Source: Streptomyces sp. 7-21 (GTDB lineage: Bacteria > Actinomycetota > Actinomycetes > Streptomycetales > Streptomycetaceae). Taken from it: a DNA stretch of 64,000 nucleotides. Positions 24,500 to 32,255 of the stretch are shown here, one piece after another. The notes beneath the pieces were generated by a model, which worked only from the letters and a program-made list of their open reading frames with translations, was not told the origin of the DNA and did no database searches. How positions within the stretch are numbered: the first letter of the stretch is position 1; each line of letters opens with the position of its first letter. The stretch covers positions 124,001 to 188,000 of the forward strand of contig NZ_JAERRL010000001.1 in assembly GCF_016741785.1 (NCBI RefSeq), written 5' to 3'. A program made the translations under genes and the position numbers.

Positions 24500-25309
24500 T
24501 CATAGCTTGCGAATCTTTGTCAGGCAGGCCCGAACTACATCTCTGAGCTGTTCATCTGTCATATCGTCCTCGTCTCGCAAAGATGGATCGATGGTGTAGC
24601 TGTCGTCTATTGCATAAAATAGCTCATCCAGGAAATGCAGGATCGCAAACGTCAGCATCTCCCTTTGATCAATCGCCTGACTGCGGTTGTTCAACCATTG
24701 CCGAGCAAAGGCTGCTCCCTCGATGCGACCGTGTATGAAATCTTCCATCAGTTGGAGCTGTTTTCCGGTGGAGCTATCCGGTGGGACTTCGCTTGCTGTT
24801 CTCCAGGACCGCTTACGCGGAGCATATTCCCGCGCAACTTCAAATAGTTTTGCAGAGTTTGTAGGATGCGTTCCGGCATAGTGCTCGAAGTCTTCTCGAG
24901 GGTAATCGACTCCAAATGAATCTACGCCCTTCATGAATTCCTCTACTCCAGCAATGAGCGCATAATCCATTCCGCTGATAAACATGCCCGCACTGAGGTC
25001 TGCGGTGGCAATCAGCACGTCTTTTTTGAGACTTTCGGTGTGCCGAAAGAGCTCTTCTATTGTCGCGTAAATCACGACGTCTGTGGAAATCCGTTCCGAA
25101 CTTGACAATCGTACTTTCCCGACCAAGAGATCTTCGCATCCAATGCTTCGGCATCCATATTCGAGGTATCTCATAAGTTTTGCATTAATCCCGCCCGGAG
25201 CTGGATATGGCGCGCATGCTTTTGCATCCATAGCAAGCCAGGACGAATTGAAGAGTCCACTCTGATTTAGGATTTTTTTGTACTGTTCGATGATTACCTT
25301 TTGTGCCAT
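24500..25309 (-). CDS. colicin-D-type immunity protein paralogue 3
   Basis: 269 aa from ATG 25309; a GTG at 25318 overlaps a relic toxin stop codon. The frame stays open to 25450, but that upstream part is relic toxin tail and immunity sequence read out of frame. N-terminal domain: YKKILNQSGLFNSSWLAMDA; C-terminal immunity domain: LMEDFIHGRIEGAAFARQWL ... DEDDMTDEQLRDVVRACL. Over an 84-residue central block (SLKKDVLIAT to TASEVP) it differs from paralogue 4 at only two positions, while the first 95 residues differ much more. Confidence 0.83.
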   Translation of the reverse strand: MAQKVIIEQYKKILNQSGLFNSSWLAMDAKACAPYPAPGGINAKLMRYLEYGCRSIGCEDLLVGKVRLSSSERISTDVVIYATIEELFRHTESLKKDVLIATADLSAGMFISGMDYALIAGVEEFMKGVDSFGVDYPREDFEHYAGTHPTNSAKLFEVAREYAPRKRSWRTASEVPPDSSTGKQLQLMEDFIHGRIEGAAFARQWLNNRSQAIDQREMLTFAILHFLDELFYAIDDSYTIDPSLRDEDDMTDEQLRDVVRACLTKIRKL

Positions 25310-25314
25310 TTCGT

Positions 25315-25374
25315 TCACCAATCCATTTCGCCGCCTGTCATGGCCTGACTTTGCTTTTTTCCAGGTTTCCAGCA
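25315..25374 (-). pseudogene. relic 3' end of a second colicin-D-like toxin gene
   Basis: The last 19 codons plus stop of a toxin gene: CWKPGKKQSQAMTGGEMDW then TGA, against CWKPGKKQRQAMADGEMAW at the end of the intact toxin. The flanking 67 bp (25311-25377) align with 26412-26479. The sequence breaks off abruptly into an immunity-gene fragment. It keeps the same overlap geometry with paralogue 3 that the intact toxin has with paralogue 4. Confidence 0.85.
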
Positions 25375-25376
25375 TG

Positions 25377-25523
25377 CCCGCGTGCAAGGCATGCCAGGGT
25401 AGACGAGTCAACACCCTCAGGTGCAGGAAGTGGGGTGCAGTCTCTGTCATTGATGCGCAACCAGGATGGATTGAAGAGCCCGAAACTATCTACTATCTCC
25501 CGATAGCGTCTATCTGATTCCAT
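25377..25523 (-). pseudogene. truncated fifth immunity gene (paralogue-2 type)
   Basis: ATG 25523 opens 49 codons (MESDRRYREIVDSFGLFNPS ... PAPEGVDSSTLACLARG) nearly matching the start of paralogue 2, then runs into the relic toxin tail. About 220 residues are missing. The spacer upstream of it (25524-25599) also matches the paralogue 3-2 spacer, so it is a degraded copy of the paralogue-2 position. Confidence 0.85.
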
Positions 25524-25599
25524 GTAATTCTTCACTCCGAATTTGTTCCATTTGGGAACCAAACAGTGTGCCTGTGAAGCTTTCTTGCAGCTTCCGTAT

Positions 25600-26412
25600 C
25601 TATAGCCTGAAAATCTTTGTCAGGCTTGTCCGAACTACCTCCCTGAGCTGTTCATCTGTCATATCATCCTCGTCTCGCAAAGATGGATCGATGGTGTAGC
25701 TGTCATCTATTGCATAGAATACCTCACTCAAGAAATATAGGATCGCAAATGACAGCATTTCTTTTTCATCGATCGCCTGACTGCGGTTGTCCAACCATTG
25801 TCGAGCGAAGGCTGCTCCCTCGATGCGACCGTGGATAAAATCCTCCATCAGCTGAAGCTGTTTTCCAGTGCAACTATCCGACGGGACTTCGCTTGCCGTT
25901 CTCCAGGACCGCTTACGCGGAGCATACTCCCGCGCAACTTCAAATAGTTTTGCAGAGTTTGCAGGATGCGTTCCGGCATAGTGCTCGAAGTCTTCTCGAG
26001 GGTAATCGACTCCAAATGGATCTACGCCCTTCATGAATTCCTCTACTCCAGCAATGAGCGCATAATCCATTCCGCTGATAAACATGCCCGCACTGAGGTC
26101 TGCGGTGGCAATCAGCACGTCTTTTTTGAGACTTTCGACGTACCGAGGTAGTTCTTCTATTGTTGCGTAAGTTACGAGGTCTATGGCAGGCCGTTCTGAA
26201 CCTGGCAATCGCACTTTTCCAACCAGGGTATGTGCGCACTCAATGCTTCGACATCCGCGTTTAAAGAATTTGATGAGTTCTGCATTAATTCCACTCGGGG
26301 CTGGATATGGCGCGCATGCTTTTACATTGATAGCAAGCCAGGACGGATTAAAGACTCCACTCTGATTTAGGATTTGTTGTTGATACTGATTGATGATCGC
26401 TTTTTGTGTCAT
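25600..26412 (-). CDS. colicin-D-type immunity protein paralogue 4 (cognate of the intact toxin)
   Basis: 270 aa from ATG 26412, 5 nt after the toxin stop; a GTG at 26421 overlaps that stop (GTGA). Either start implies translational coupling to the toxin. N-terminal unknown domain with QSGVFNPSWLAINVKACAPY and LIATADLSAGMFISGMDYAL; C-terminal immunity domain LQLMEDFIHGRIEGAAFARQ ... DEDDMTDEQLREVV. Its position directly behind the toxin makes it the best candidate for the cognate inhibitor, which in colicin D blocks the tRNase active site. Confidence 0.85.
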   Translation of the reverse strand: MTQKAIINQYQQQILNQSGVFNPSWLAINVKACAPYPAPSGINAELIKFFKRGCRSIECAHTLVGKVRLPGSERPAIDLVTYATIEELPRYVESLKKDVLIATADLSAGMFISGMDYALIAGVEEFMKGVDPFGVDYPREDFEHYAGTHPANSAKLFEVAREYAPRKRSWRTASEVPSDSCTGKQLQLMEDFIHGRIEGAAFARQWLDNRSQAIDEKEMLSFAILYFLSEVFYAIDDSYTIDPSLRDEDDMTDEQLREVVRTSLTKIFRL

Positions 26413-26417
26413 TTTGT

Positions 26418-29400
26418 TCACCAAGCCATTTCGCCGTCTGCCATGGCCTGCCTTTGCTTTTTTCCAGGTTTCCAGCATGACCAAAATCTGCCGTCGTCGT
26501 GAAGCATAACCATGAGCCCTGTCTTCTTGTTGAAGAAAGCAAGCGCTTCGCCTTGGTTGCGCCAATTGAACCTGTGCATTGTTGTATCTGGGCTAGCGAT
26601 GTGCTCGCGCATGGCTTGTTCAAATTCGCGCAACCTCTGATTGTTTCTGTTGCCCGTGATGCCGAAATCTTCAGCATGTCGGTCATACTTCTTGTTCATG
26701 GTGCGTCTGTCGCTGAAATCTGCCCGTTCGGCCCACTCCTGATTGGAGCATGGCGTCAGCCCGAGGGGGTCGGTCCAGGTGTGGGGGTTGTGGACGTAGG
26801 TCTGCGGGTTGGGGGCAGGGGCGAGGCCGAGGGGGTCGGGGGTGAGGTAGCGGGCGGTGGTGGGGTCGTAGTGGCGGTAGAGGTTGTAGTGGAGCCCGGT
26901 TTCTGGGTCGTAGTACTGCCCCGGGAAGCGCAGCGGGGTGTAGGCGGTGGCGTCGGCGGACCAGGCGGTGGTGCCCCAGAGGGTAGAGCGGGTACGCCAT
27001 GCCGTGGTGCCGGACTCGTCGACGAGGTCGGTCGGGGTTCCGGTCAGGTCGGTGACGATGGCGAAGAACCGCCGGTCGATTTCGTGCTGGGGGTCGTCGG
27101 CGGCCGTGCGCCGTTCAGTCTGGGCCAGCGGGCGGAAGCCGTCGTGGTCCCAGGTGAGGGTGACCGGGAGGGGTAACTCCGGGGCTTCGGTGATCTGTTC
27201 TGCGAGTGTGACGTTGTCCCAGCTGAAGCGGGTGCGCTCGACGACGGTGGCGTCGTCGGCCGCGAGGCGTTCCTTGGCGATGCGGCGGCCGAGCGGGTCG
27301 TACCGGTACCGCCAGCGGGTCCCGTCCGGGGTAATGACGGCGGTGAGGCGGTCCTCGGCGTCCCATTCGTAGCGCCAGATGTCCGGCTTCTTCGACAGGC
27401 GGCTCTTCCGCCGCACCACGACACGCCCCGCCGCGTCGTACTCGTAGCGCAGCCGCCCGGCCCGGGTGAGGCGGTTGCCGGTGTATGCCCGCGGGCCCAC
27501 GGCGTCCGGCGCGGCATGGTGGGAGGGCCAGACGGCGTGGGTCTGGTTGCCCGCCGCGTCGTAGGCGTAGGTCTCCCGCCAGCCCTCGGCCCGCACACCG
27601 GTGACGCGCCCGGCCGGGTCGAGGGTGAACGCCCAGTCACCGCTGGCGTCGTCGTGGAGCCAGGTGAGGTAGCCGTCCGGGCGGTAGGTGTACGTGCGGT
27701 GCCGCAGCCGCCGTGAGGACGGGCCGGTGAGTGTCTGGGCGGTGAGGCGGCCGGCCGCGTCCCAGTCCTGGGAGAGGGTGAGCACGTCCCCGATGCGGCG
27801 GACCGTCTCCCGCCCGCTCGCGTCGTGCGAGAAGGACAGCGCGTGGCCGGAGGCGACCAGCTGGGTGCGGCGGCCCGCCGCGTCGTACGACGAACGCGAG
27901 ACGGCGCCGGACGGCGTGGTGCGGGTGACGATGCGGCCCAGCGCGTCGTACGCGTAGGTGAGCGTGCGCCCGGCCGTGGTCTCTTCCGTGACGCGTCCGG
28001 CCTCATCGCGGCGCAGCGTGAGCGTGGCGTCCGGGCCCTCGGCGGCGGCCAGGCGCCCGGCCGCGTCATAGGAGTAGGTCGTCACCTGCCCGTCGGCGTC
28101 CTTGCGGACGACGCGGCCCAGCGCGTCCCGGCCCAGCGTCACGGTCTGGCCCAGCGGGTTGGTGCGCGAGACCAGCGCGCCGGTGGCGTCGTAGGCGTAG
28201 CGCAGGGTGCGGCCGTCGAAGTCGGTCTCGGCGGCCAGCTGGCCCGCGGCGTCGTACTCGTACGTCCACGTCAGCCCGGCCGGGTTGGTGACCTGGCGCA
28301 GCCGCAGCTGGCTGTCGTGGGTGAACTCGTAGCGCGTGCCGTCCGGTTCGGTGCGGGCGGCGAGCAGGTCGAAGTGCGTGTACGCGAAGGTCGTCACGCC
28401 GCCCGCCGCGTTGACGTGGCGCACGCAGTTGCCCTCGCCGTCGTACTCCCAGGTCTGCTCCGCCCCGGTGCCGTCCACGTGCCGGGCGAGCCTGCCCTCC
28501 GGCGTCCACGCCATCCGCTCAGTCGCGCCCGCCGGATCGGTGACGGCGACGGGCCGGCCGAACGCGTCGCGGCGGCACACCGTCGTGCCGCCCAGCGGGT
28601 CGGTGATCTCCACCGGCAGCCCGGCGGCGTCGCACCGCACCCGCGTGGTGTGGCCGAGGGCGTCGGTGACGGCGGCCAGGTGCCCGCGCGCGTCGTAGGC
28701 GTAGCGCGTCGTCTGCCCGTCCGGGCCGGTGACGGCGGTCCGGTTGCCGCGCTCGTCATACTCCTGCCGCCAGGTGGCGCGCCCGCCCGGTTCGGTGATC
28801 TCCACCGGCAGGTTGAGGGAGTTGTAGGAGGCGGTGGCCTGGCGGCCGTCCGGGAGTGTGATGGCCGTGAGGTTGCCGCGCTCGTCGTACTCGTAGGCAG
28901 TGGTGTGGCCGAGGGCGTCGGTGCGTGAGGTGACGCGGCCGCGCGCGTCGTAGCTGGTGCGGGTGGTGCGGCCCAGCGGGTCGGTGGCGGCGATGACGCG
29001 GCAGTCGCGGTCGACGGTGTAGCGCGTGGTGTGGCCGTCGGCGGTGGTGAGGGTGGTGTGCCGCAGGCCGGTCAGCGGGTCGGGCTCGCCGTAGGCGATC
29101 CGCACCGCCAGGTGCCCCTCGGTACCGCCTTCCGCCACGCAGCGGTGCGACGCGTCGTAGACGTAGTCGTAGCGGCAGCCGTTGGTGTCGGTCCACGCCA
29201 CCACGCGGTGCTGGTCGTCGTAGTCGAAACGCAGCGGCAGGCCGGAGGAGTTGATGACCTCGGTGAGGTCGCCGCCGGTGTAGCCGTAGCGGACGAGCAC
29301 GAGGTCCCCGCCGCCGTCGGCCGCGCCCGCCAGTGACAGGGCCGTGACGCGGCCGTCCCGCACGGTCAGCTTCAGGTGGTAGCCGCCGGAGTGGACCAGG

Positions 29401-31115
29401 CCCAGGGGAGTGCCGTCCTCGTCGTACTCAAGGGTGACGCGGTCGCCGTTGCGGTCGCTGATCTCCGCCAGCGGCGCCTCGCCGTCCGCGCCGGTCTCGC
29501 CGCCGGGGCCCAGCGGCCCGGCGAAGCGGCGGGTGACGCCCGTGTCGGGGTGGGTGAGCATGTAGTCGCCGCCGGGCGTGCGCTCCAGCGGCCAGCCGGG
29601 GCCGCTCTGCGGCAGCGTCGGCACGCCGGGCGCCGGGTGCGGGTAGGTGAGGACCAGCCCGTCCTCGGAGAGGTAGACCACGCCCTCGGCGTCGATCTCC
29701 AGGCGCTCGTCCACCGTGCTGGACCAGGACGGGCCGAACCACCGCCCGGCCCGGTAGCCGGATTCCACGCGGCGGCGGAATGCCAGCGGCAGCGCGCCCG
29801 GCAGCTCGACGTCGGTCTGCGGCAGGAACATGCGGCCGGTGGCGAGGTCGACCGGGTCCGTGCCCTCGGCCACCCGGTCGCGGTCCGGGGTGGAGTGCGT
29901 CCCGGGCCCGTCCTCGCGTGCCTGCGCGCGGCCCCGCGACGGCGAGCTGCCCGCACGCCCGGCCGTGCCCGCGCCGCGCCCGGCCGTGCCCGCGCCGCGC
30001 CCGGCGGTGCCCGCGCCCCGCCCGGCGCCCCGCAGGCCGATGAGCTCAGGCACCAGGCGGCCCGCGCCCTCGGCCGGGTCGCCCTGGAACGACTCGGCCA
30101 TCGCCGAGGCCGTGCCCACCGGGTTCTGCTGGGCCTCCATCAGCCCCAGCGCCGTGCTGTTCAGGTGGGTGAGGTACTCCGCCGGGTGCGTCAGGTTGTA
30201 GGGGTCCAGCGGGTTCACCCCGCGCACGGTGTTCACCAGACCCGACGCTCCCCGCAGCATGCCGCCCGCGAAGTGCGAGGAGGCCAGTTCCACGCGCGTG
30301 AAGGCGTCGCCGGCCTGCTCGCCGTAGGAGGGCTTCGGCGGCGCCATCTCCCGTGCGTCGTCGATCTCGCGCACCGCCCGCGTACGGGCCTCGTCCCGCT
30401 GCGCGCGTGCCTCGGTGAGGATCTCCTCCGCCTCCTGGCGCAGGCCCGGGCCCGGGTCCTCGAACTCGGTCGGGCAGGGCGGCAGCATGATCCCGGCACG
30501 CTCGTCCTCGGGCGTGTCGTAGTACTCCTCCACCGCCTGGTTGTAGGCCTCGACCCGCGCGTCGTGCTCGGCGCGCGCCTCGTCCGACACCCGCTGCGCC
30601 TCGTCGTAGAGGTCGATCGCCTCCTGGGCCCGCCCCTGCGCCCACTCCACGGTGTCGGCGAAGCCGGACAGCGCCTCCGCGGCCTTCCGGCAGGCTTCCT
30701 CGGCCGTGAACCACTTCTGCGGCTCGATGGAGATGGTCTCCTGGAACGCATCCGCCGTCAGGCCGCGTAACTCCCCGGTGTTCAGGCCGCGCAGCCCGGC
30801 GCCGACGTCCGCGAAGGCGTCCGCGAAGACGCGCAGATGGGCGGCGGTGGAGCGCAGCTTGCCGGGGCTGCCGTAGATCAGCTTCTTCGGGTCGTCCGTC
30901 TGGCCCAGGGACAGCTCGCTGACGTCCGCGCCGAGCCGGTTGGCCGCCGAGGTGCCGGTCTCGCGCAGCCAGTTGGCGGCGCCGTCCGCGCCGAAGTCCT
31001 CAAGGCGGTCCGCGCCCCAGTTCGTGAGCTCCTCGACGCCCTCGCCGATCAGCTCGGTGCCGAACTCGGCGGCCTCCTCGATGAAGTCGGGCGTGAGGTC
31101 GTCCAGCCACCCCAC
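26418..31115 (-). CDS. T7SS-type DUF6531/RHS polymorphic toxin with colicin-D-like tRNase C-terminus
   Basis: 1565 aa, GTG start at 31115. Residues 1-300: helical N-terminus typical of putative T7SS-secreted proteins (GSPGKLRSTAAHLRVFADAF, QKWFTAEEA). Residues 362-388: GRGAGTA repeats. From about 419: DUF6531 entry (DPVDLATGRMFLPQTDVELP) and more than twenty YD/RHS repeats, ending with the RHS core YYDPETGLHYNLYRHYDP and WTDPLGL. Residues 1454-1565: 112-aa tip with KKYDRHAEDFGITGNRNN, EHIASPDTTM, FFNKKTGLMVMLHDDGRF and CWKPGKK, matching the colicin D catalytic domain, which cleaves tRNA-Arg anticodon loops. His1479 probably corresponds to the colicin D catalytic His. The tip is AT-rich while the rest is GC-rich. 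Confidence 0.88.
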   Translation of the reverse strand: MGWLDDLTPDFIEEAAEFGTELIGEGVEELTNWGADRLEDFGADGAANWLRETGTSAANRLGADVSELSLGQTDDPKKLIYGSPGKLRSTAAHLRVFADAFADVGAGLRGLNTGELRGLTADAFQETISIEPQKWFTAEEACRKAAEALSGFADTVEWAQGRAQEAIDLYDEAQRVSDEARAEHDARVEAYNQAVEEYYDTPEDERAGIMLPPCPTEFEDPGPGLRQEAEEILTEARAQRDEARTRAVREIDDAREMAPPKPSYGEQAGDAFTRVELASSHFAGGMLRGASGLVNTVRGVNPLDPYNLTHPAEYLTHLNSTALGLMEAQQNPVGTASAMAESFQGDPAEGAGRLVPELIGLRGAGRGAGTAGRGAGTAGRGAGTAGRAGSSPSRGRAQAREDGPGTHSTPDRDRVAEGTDPVDLATGRMFLPQTDVELPGALPLAFRRRVESGYRAGRWFGPSWSSTVDERLEIDAEGVVYLSEDGLVLTYPHPAPGVPTLPQSGPGWPLERTPGGDYMLTHPDTGVTRRFAGPLGPGGETGADGEAPLAEISDRNGDRVTLEYDEDGTPLGLVHSGGYHLKLTVRDGRVTALSLAGAADGGGDLVLVRYGYTGGDLTEVINSSGLPLRFDYDDQHRVVAWTDTNGCRYDYVYDASHRCVAEGGTEGHLAVRIAYGEPDPLTGLRHTTLTTADGHTTRYTVDRDCRVIAATDPLGRTTRTSYDARGRVTSRTDALGHTTAYEYDERGNLTAITLPDGRQATASYNSLNLPVEITEPGGRATWRQEYDERGNRTAVTGPDGQTTRYAYDARGHLAAVTDALGHTTRVRCDAAGLPVEITDPLGGTTVCRRDAFGRPVAVTDPAGATERMAWTPEGRLARHVDGTGAEQTWEYDGEGNCVRHVNAAGGVTTFAYTHFDLLAARTEPDGTRYEFTHDSQLRLRQVTNPAGLTWTYEYDAAGQLAAETDFDGRTLRYAYDATGALVSRTNPLGQTVTLGRDALGRVVRKDADGQVTTYSYDAAGRLAAAEGPDATLTLRRDEAGRVTEETTAGRTLTYAYDALGRIVTRTTPSGAVSRSSYDAAGRRTQLVASGHALSFSHDASGRETVRRIGDVLTLSQDWDAAGRLTAQTLTGPSSRRLRHRTYTYRPDGYLTWLHDDASGDWAFTLDPAGRVTGVRAEGWRETYAYDAAGNQTHAVWPSHHAAPDAVGPRAYTGNRLTRAGRLRYEYDAAGRVVVRRKSRLSKKPDIWRYEWDAEDRLTAVITPDGTRWRYRYDPLGRRIAKERLAADDATVVERTRFSWDNVTLAEQITEAPELPLPVTLTWDHDGFRPLAQTERRTAADDPQHEIDRRFFAIVTDLTGTPTDLVDESGTTAWRTRSTLWGTTAWSADATAYTPLRFPGQYYDPETGLHYNLYRHYDPTTARYLTPDPLGLAPAPNPQTYVHNPHTWTDPLGLTPCSNQEWAERADFSDRRTMNKKYDRHAEDFGITGNRNNQRLREFEQAMREHIASPDTTMHRFNWRNQGEALAFFNKKTGLMVMLHDDGRFWSCWKPGKKQRQAMADGEMAW
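29952..30032 (-). repeat. GRGAGTA linker repeats in the toxin gene
   Basis: Three near-identical 21-bp units encode AGRGAGT-type heptads between the export region and the DUF6531/RHS shell (residues 362-388). Length could vary in frame by slippage. Confidence 0.8.
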
Positions 31116-31144
31116 GGTGGTCTATCCCCCTCCGCGTCGCGCGC

Positions 31145-31690
31145 CTACTGCTGGCTGTCGCCGTTCAGATACGGGTCCAGGGCGAGGTCACCCGGGCCGC
31201 GGTTGTACTCGTCCCAGGTCTGGCGGATGTCCTGCCAGGCCTGCTGGAAGGACTCGGCGCTGTAGTCAGGGGCGTCCAGCGACAGGATGTCGCCGAAGCT
31301 CTGCCCGGACAGCTCCTCCTCGGTGGCGTGCGGATTGCCGGTGGGCAGCAGGGCGTTGGCCGCGATGCGGAGGTTGTCGGACCAGTACCTGTCTTCCTCG
31401 TACGTCATCCCGGCGGCCAGGCCCAGGGCCCTGGCGATCTCGTCGGCGTGCTGGATCAGCCCGCGCACGCCCCACTCCCACTGCTCGCAGAAGTCCTCGA
31501 ACGACTCGGTCAGCGAGCCGCCGCCGGACTCCATCTCGGTGAGCGACATGTTCTCGAAGCCGCTGCCCATCAGCTTCTCCGTGTCGCTGGCGCCCACGTT
31601 GCCCAGCTCGTCGATGGCGCTGTTGATCCCGCGCGTGATCAGTTCGACCGTCTCCTGGCTCATTGCCAGGTCAGGCTGTTCCCCGGACAC
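31145..31690 (-). CDS. WXG100-like/T7SS-associated small protein
   Basis: 181 aa; GTG at 31690 follows AGGGGGG, with an ATG at 31663 as alternative. It is acidic and helical: ELITRGINSAIDELGNVG, FEDFCEQWEWGVRGLIQHAD (a W-x-W-G turn reminiscent of WXG100), and LSLDAPDYSAESFQQAWQDI. It lies 29 bp upstream of the RHS toxin. Such small helical proteins often serve as export partners or chaperones for T7SS toxins. The secretion machinery itself is not in this window. Confidence 0.7.
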   Translation of the reverse strand: MSGEQPDLAMSQETVELITRGINSAIDELGNVGASDTEKLMGSGFENMSLTEMESGGGSLTESFEDFCEQWEWGVRGLIQHADEIARALGLAAGMTYEEDRYWSDNLRIAANALLPTGNPHATEEELSGQSFGDILSLDAPDYSAESFQQAWQDIRQTWDEYNRGPGDLALDPYLNGDSQQ

Positions 31691-31725
31691 GTGCCCCCCT
31701 CGCTCGCTCCATGCGTCACCGCTCC

Positions 31726-32115
31726 TCACCGCCGCGGCGCGTCCACCGCCACCGCGTCCGGCACGATGCCCCGCACGGGCGGGAACAGCATGGCGCCGTC
31801 CTCGTCCGCCACGTTCAGGGCCACTCCCGTCGGCGGGCCGCCCAGCGACGGCACCACCACGTCCAGCAGCCGGGCGCCCAGCACCGCCGCGTACTCCCAC
31901 TCCTCGCCGGGCGGGACGCCGCGTGCCGCCGCGAAGCGCGCCATCGCGGCCTCGTCGGTGAACGCGTAGATCCAGCGGATGCCGTCGCGTTCCGCCGACA
32001 TCAGCCCGCCGCCGAGCAGCGGCACGAGTACGGCGGTGCGCCGGAGTTCACCGACCATCGCCGCCGGATTCCCCGATCCGGCACGTACTGCCGCGAGTTC
32101 TCCCCCCAACGTCAC
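31726..32115 (-). CDS. SseB-like protein upstream of the toxin operon
   Basis: 129 aa from GTG 32115, with no clear ribosome-binding site; an ATG at 32058 is possible. Contains RRTAVLVPLLGGGLMSAERD, GIRWIYAFTDEAAMARFAAA and LNVADEDGAMLFPP, features of the SseB N-terminal-like family common beside WXG/T7SS toxin genes in streptomycetes. Function unknown. 35 bp separates it from the WXG-like gene, suggesting the first gene of the toxin operon. Confidence 0.75.
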   Translation of the reverse strand: MTLGGELAAVRAGSGNPAAMVGELRRTAVLVPLLGGGLMSAERDGIRWIYAFTDEAAMARFAAARGVPPGEEWEYAAVLGARLLDVVVPSLGGPPTGVALNVADEDGAMLFPPVRGIVPDAVAVDAPRR

Positions 32116-32255
32116 GCACCGTATCGTTCACCGAGCGGAGGGTTGGCGCAACTCATTTCGCGGAGCGAGCGTGACGATCTGGCCACCCGCCCGCGGCTAC
32201 CGTGGACACCGCCCGCCGGCACCCGGCGCGGCGGGAAAGAGAGGAGACCGCCACC

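Noticed and set aside
25310-25450. N-terminal extension of immunity paralogue 3 to an ATG at 25450
   Set aside because: The added residues are the relic toxin tail and immunity fragment read in the wrong frame; the other copies start near the YxxIL helix.
26413-26565. N-terminal extension of immunity paralogue 4 to 26565
   Set aside because: It overlaps the toxin tip coding sequence in another frame; the GTG/ATG at the toxin stop fits the paralogues.
22443-26756. AT-rich island as a prophage or integrative element
   Set aside because: No integrase, transposase, tRNA gene or terminal repeats were seen; cassette exchange in a polymorphic toxin locus explains the composition.
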